Assembly: GCA_013396525.1 (NCBI GenBank)
Contig: VWYX01000012.1
Coordinates: 1,916,766 to 1,980,765 of the forward strand
DNA: 64,000 nucleotides
Reading direction: 5' to 3'
Origin: Chaetorhynchus papuensis
Lineage: Eukaryota > Chordata > Aves > Passeriformes > Rhipiduridae
The notes beneath the pieces were generated by a model. It saw only the letters and a list, made by a program, of their open reading frames with translations. It had not been told where the DNA came from and searched no databases. Each line of letters starts with the position of its first letter. The first letter of the stretch is position 1. Both the position numbers and the translations under genes were made by a program. Shown piece by piece: positions 63,531-64,000 of the stretch.

Positions 63531-64000
63531 ACTGCAAACTGCTCCAGGTCGCGTTTTGCGGAGCACAGCTCAGCTTCTCTCGCTGCAGGGTGGCACTGCC
63601 TGTGCTGGGTGCCCGGTGGGGGCAGGGACTGCCTTCACAGCAGTTGGGCTCTCGTTTACTGTCCGCCTTAAATCTGATAATCTCATGAGATTTTCTATGG
63701 AATTATTCTGGGTTTAATTCATATAAGGCTCAGCTGCCTTACTGTAATTTCACCCAGGAAACGAGGCAGTGTGATGCCACTCCGTCCAGCATTGGAGCCA
63801 CAGGGGCGAGTTTGGAGTTGAAGGCAGCGTCTCAAAAGGATGCTTTGAACGCAGGAGGTTTTGTGCGAGCCCCGGTGAGCTCCGTGCCCGCGGTGGCCCG
63901 GACCCGCTGCCCTGCAGGGCGCTGCTCACACTGCTCTGTGCACCCTTGGGCGGTCCCTGTGTGTCTGTGCGGGCAGAAAGCACCGTGCCACGGCCCATCC
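63531..64000. promoter_or_regulatory. CpG-rich right edge, possible CpG-island shore
   Basis: GC and CpG content climb from about 63540 (GTCGCGTTTTGCGG) and more strongly from about 63760 to the end, where I count roughly 17 CpGs in about 240 bp (for example GTGCCCGCGGTGGCCCGG). Rising CpG density like this usually marks the approach to a promoter-associated CpG island and the 5' end of a gene beyond the window. Open frames on both strands are long for this window (up to about 93 codons), as expected at high GC, and none is recognised. No TATA box or start site is assigned, and the direction of any transcription is unknown. Confidence 0.45.

Overview
The window looks like AT-rich, non-coding nuclear DNA from a bird, most likely a songbird. 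The evidence is its repeats. It holds several fragments of the avian CR1 (chicken repeat 1) non-LTR retrotransposon and one solo endogenous-retrovirus LTR of a kind I recall from songbird genomes. Nothing looks bacterial, plasmid or viral, and I see no operons, CRISPR arrays or tRNA/rRNA genes. No open frame exceeds about 160 codons, and none of the frames is recognisable as a host protein. The window is therefore best read as intergenic DNA (a gene desert) or the inside of one or more very large introns.

Layout. 1-11.2 kb: unique AT-rich DNA with one TA/TG microsatellite. 11.2-11.6 kb: CR1 3' end, minus strand. 11.6-21.5 kb: unique DNA with a cluster of homeodomain-type motifs near 17.2 kb and a possible conserved regulatory element with a CTCF-like site near 20.3-20.65 kb. 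21.5-22.1 kb: a rearranged CR1, with an inverted reverse-transcriptase/endonuclease piece abutting a sense 3' tail. 23.8-24.3 kb: a solo LTR bounded by a perfect 5-bp target duplication. 25.0-25.2 kb: CR1 3' tail. 28.67-29.24 kb, minus strand: a possible decayed coding relic, unrecognised. 32.2-32.5 kb: a local CpG cluster in otherwise CpG-poor DNA. 36.25-36.46 kb: a weak candidate exon. 38.85-39.3 kb: the best-preserved CR1 3' end, plus strand. 40.6-40.8 kb: TA-rich microsatellite with a 22-bp palindrome and a CR1 end. 40.8-63.5 kb: unique DNA with small hairpins, low-complexity tracts and a probable old CR1 end near 48.4 kb. 63.5-64 kb: GC and CpG content rise sharply towards the right edge, as at the shore of a CpG island.

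No set of genes works together here, and I found no previously undescribed system that the sequence can support. The points most worth checking are the CpG-rich right edge, the isolated CpG cluster at 32 kb, the possible CTCF/homeodomain element at 20.3-20.65 kb, the coding relic at 28.7-29.2 kb and the rearranged CR1. Repeat family calls rest on recalled consensus features, not on a database search.
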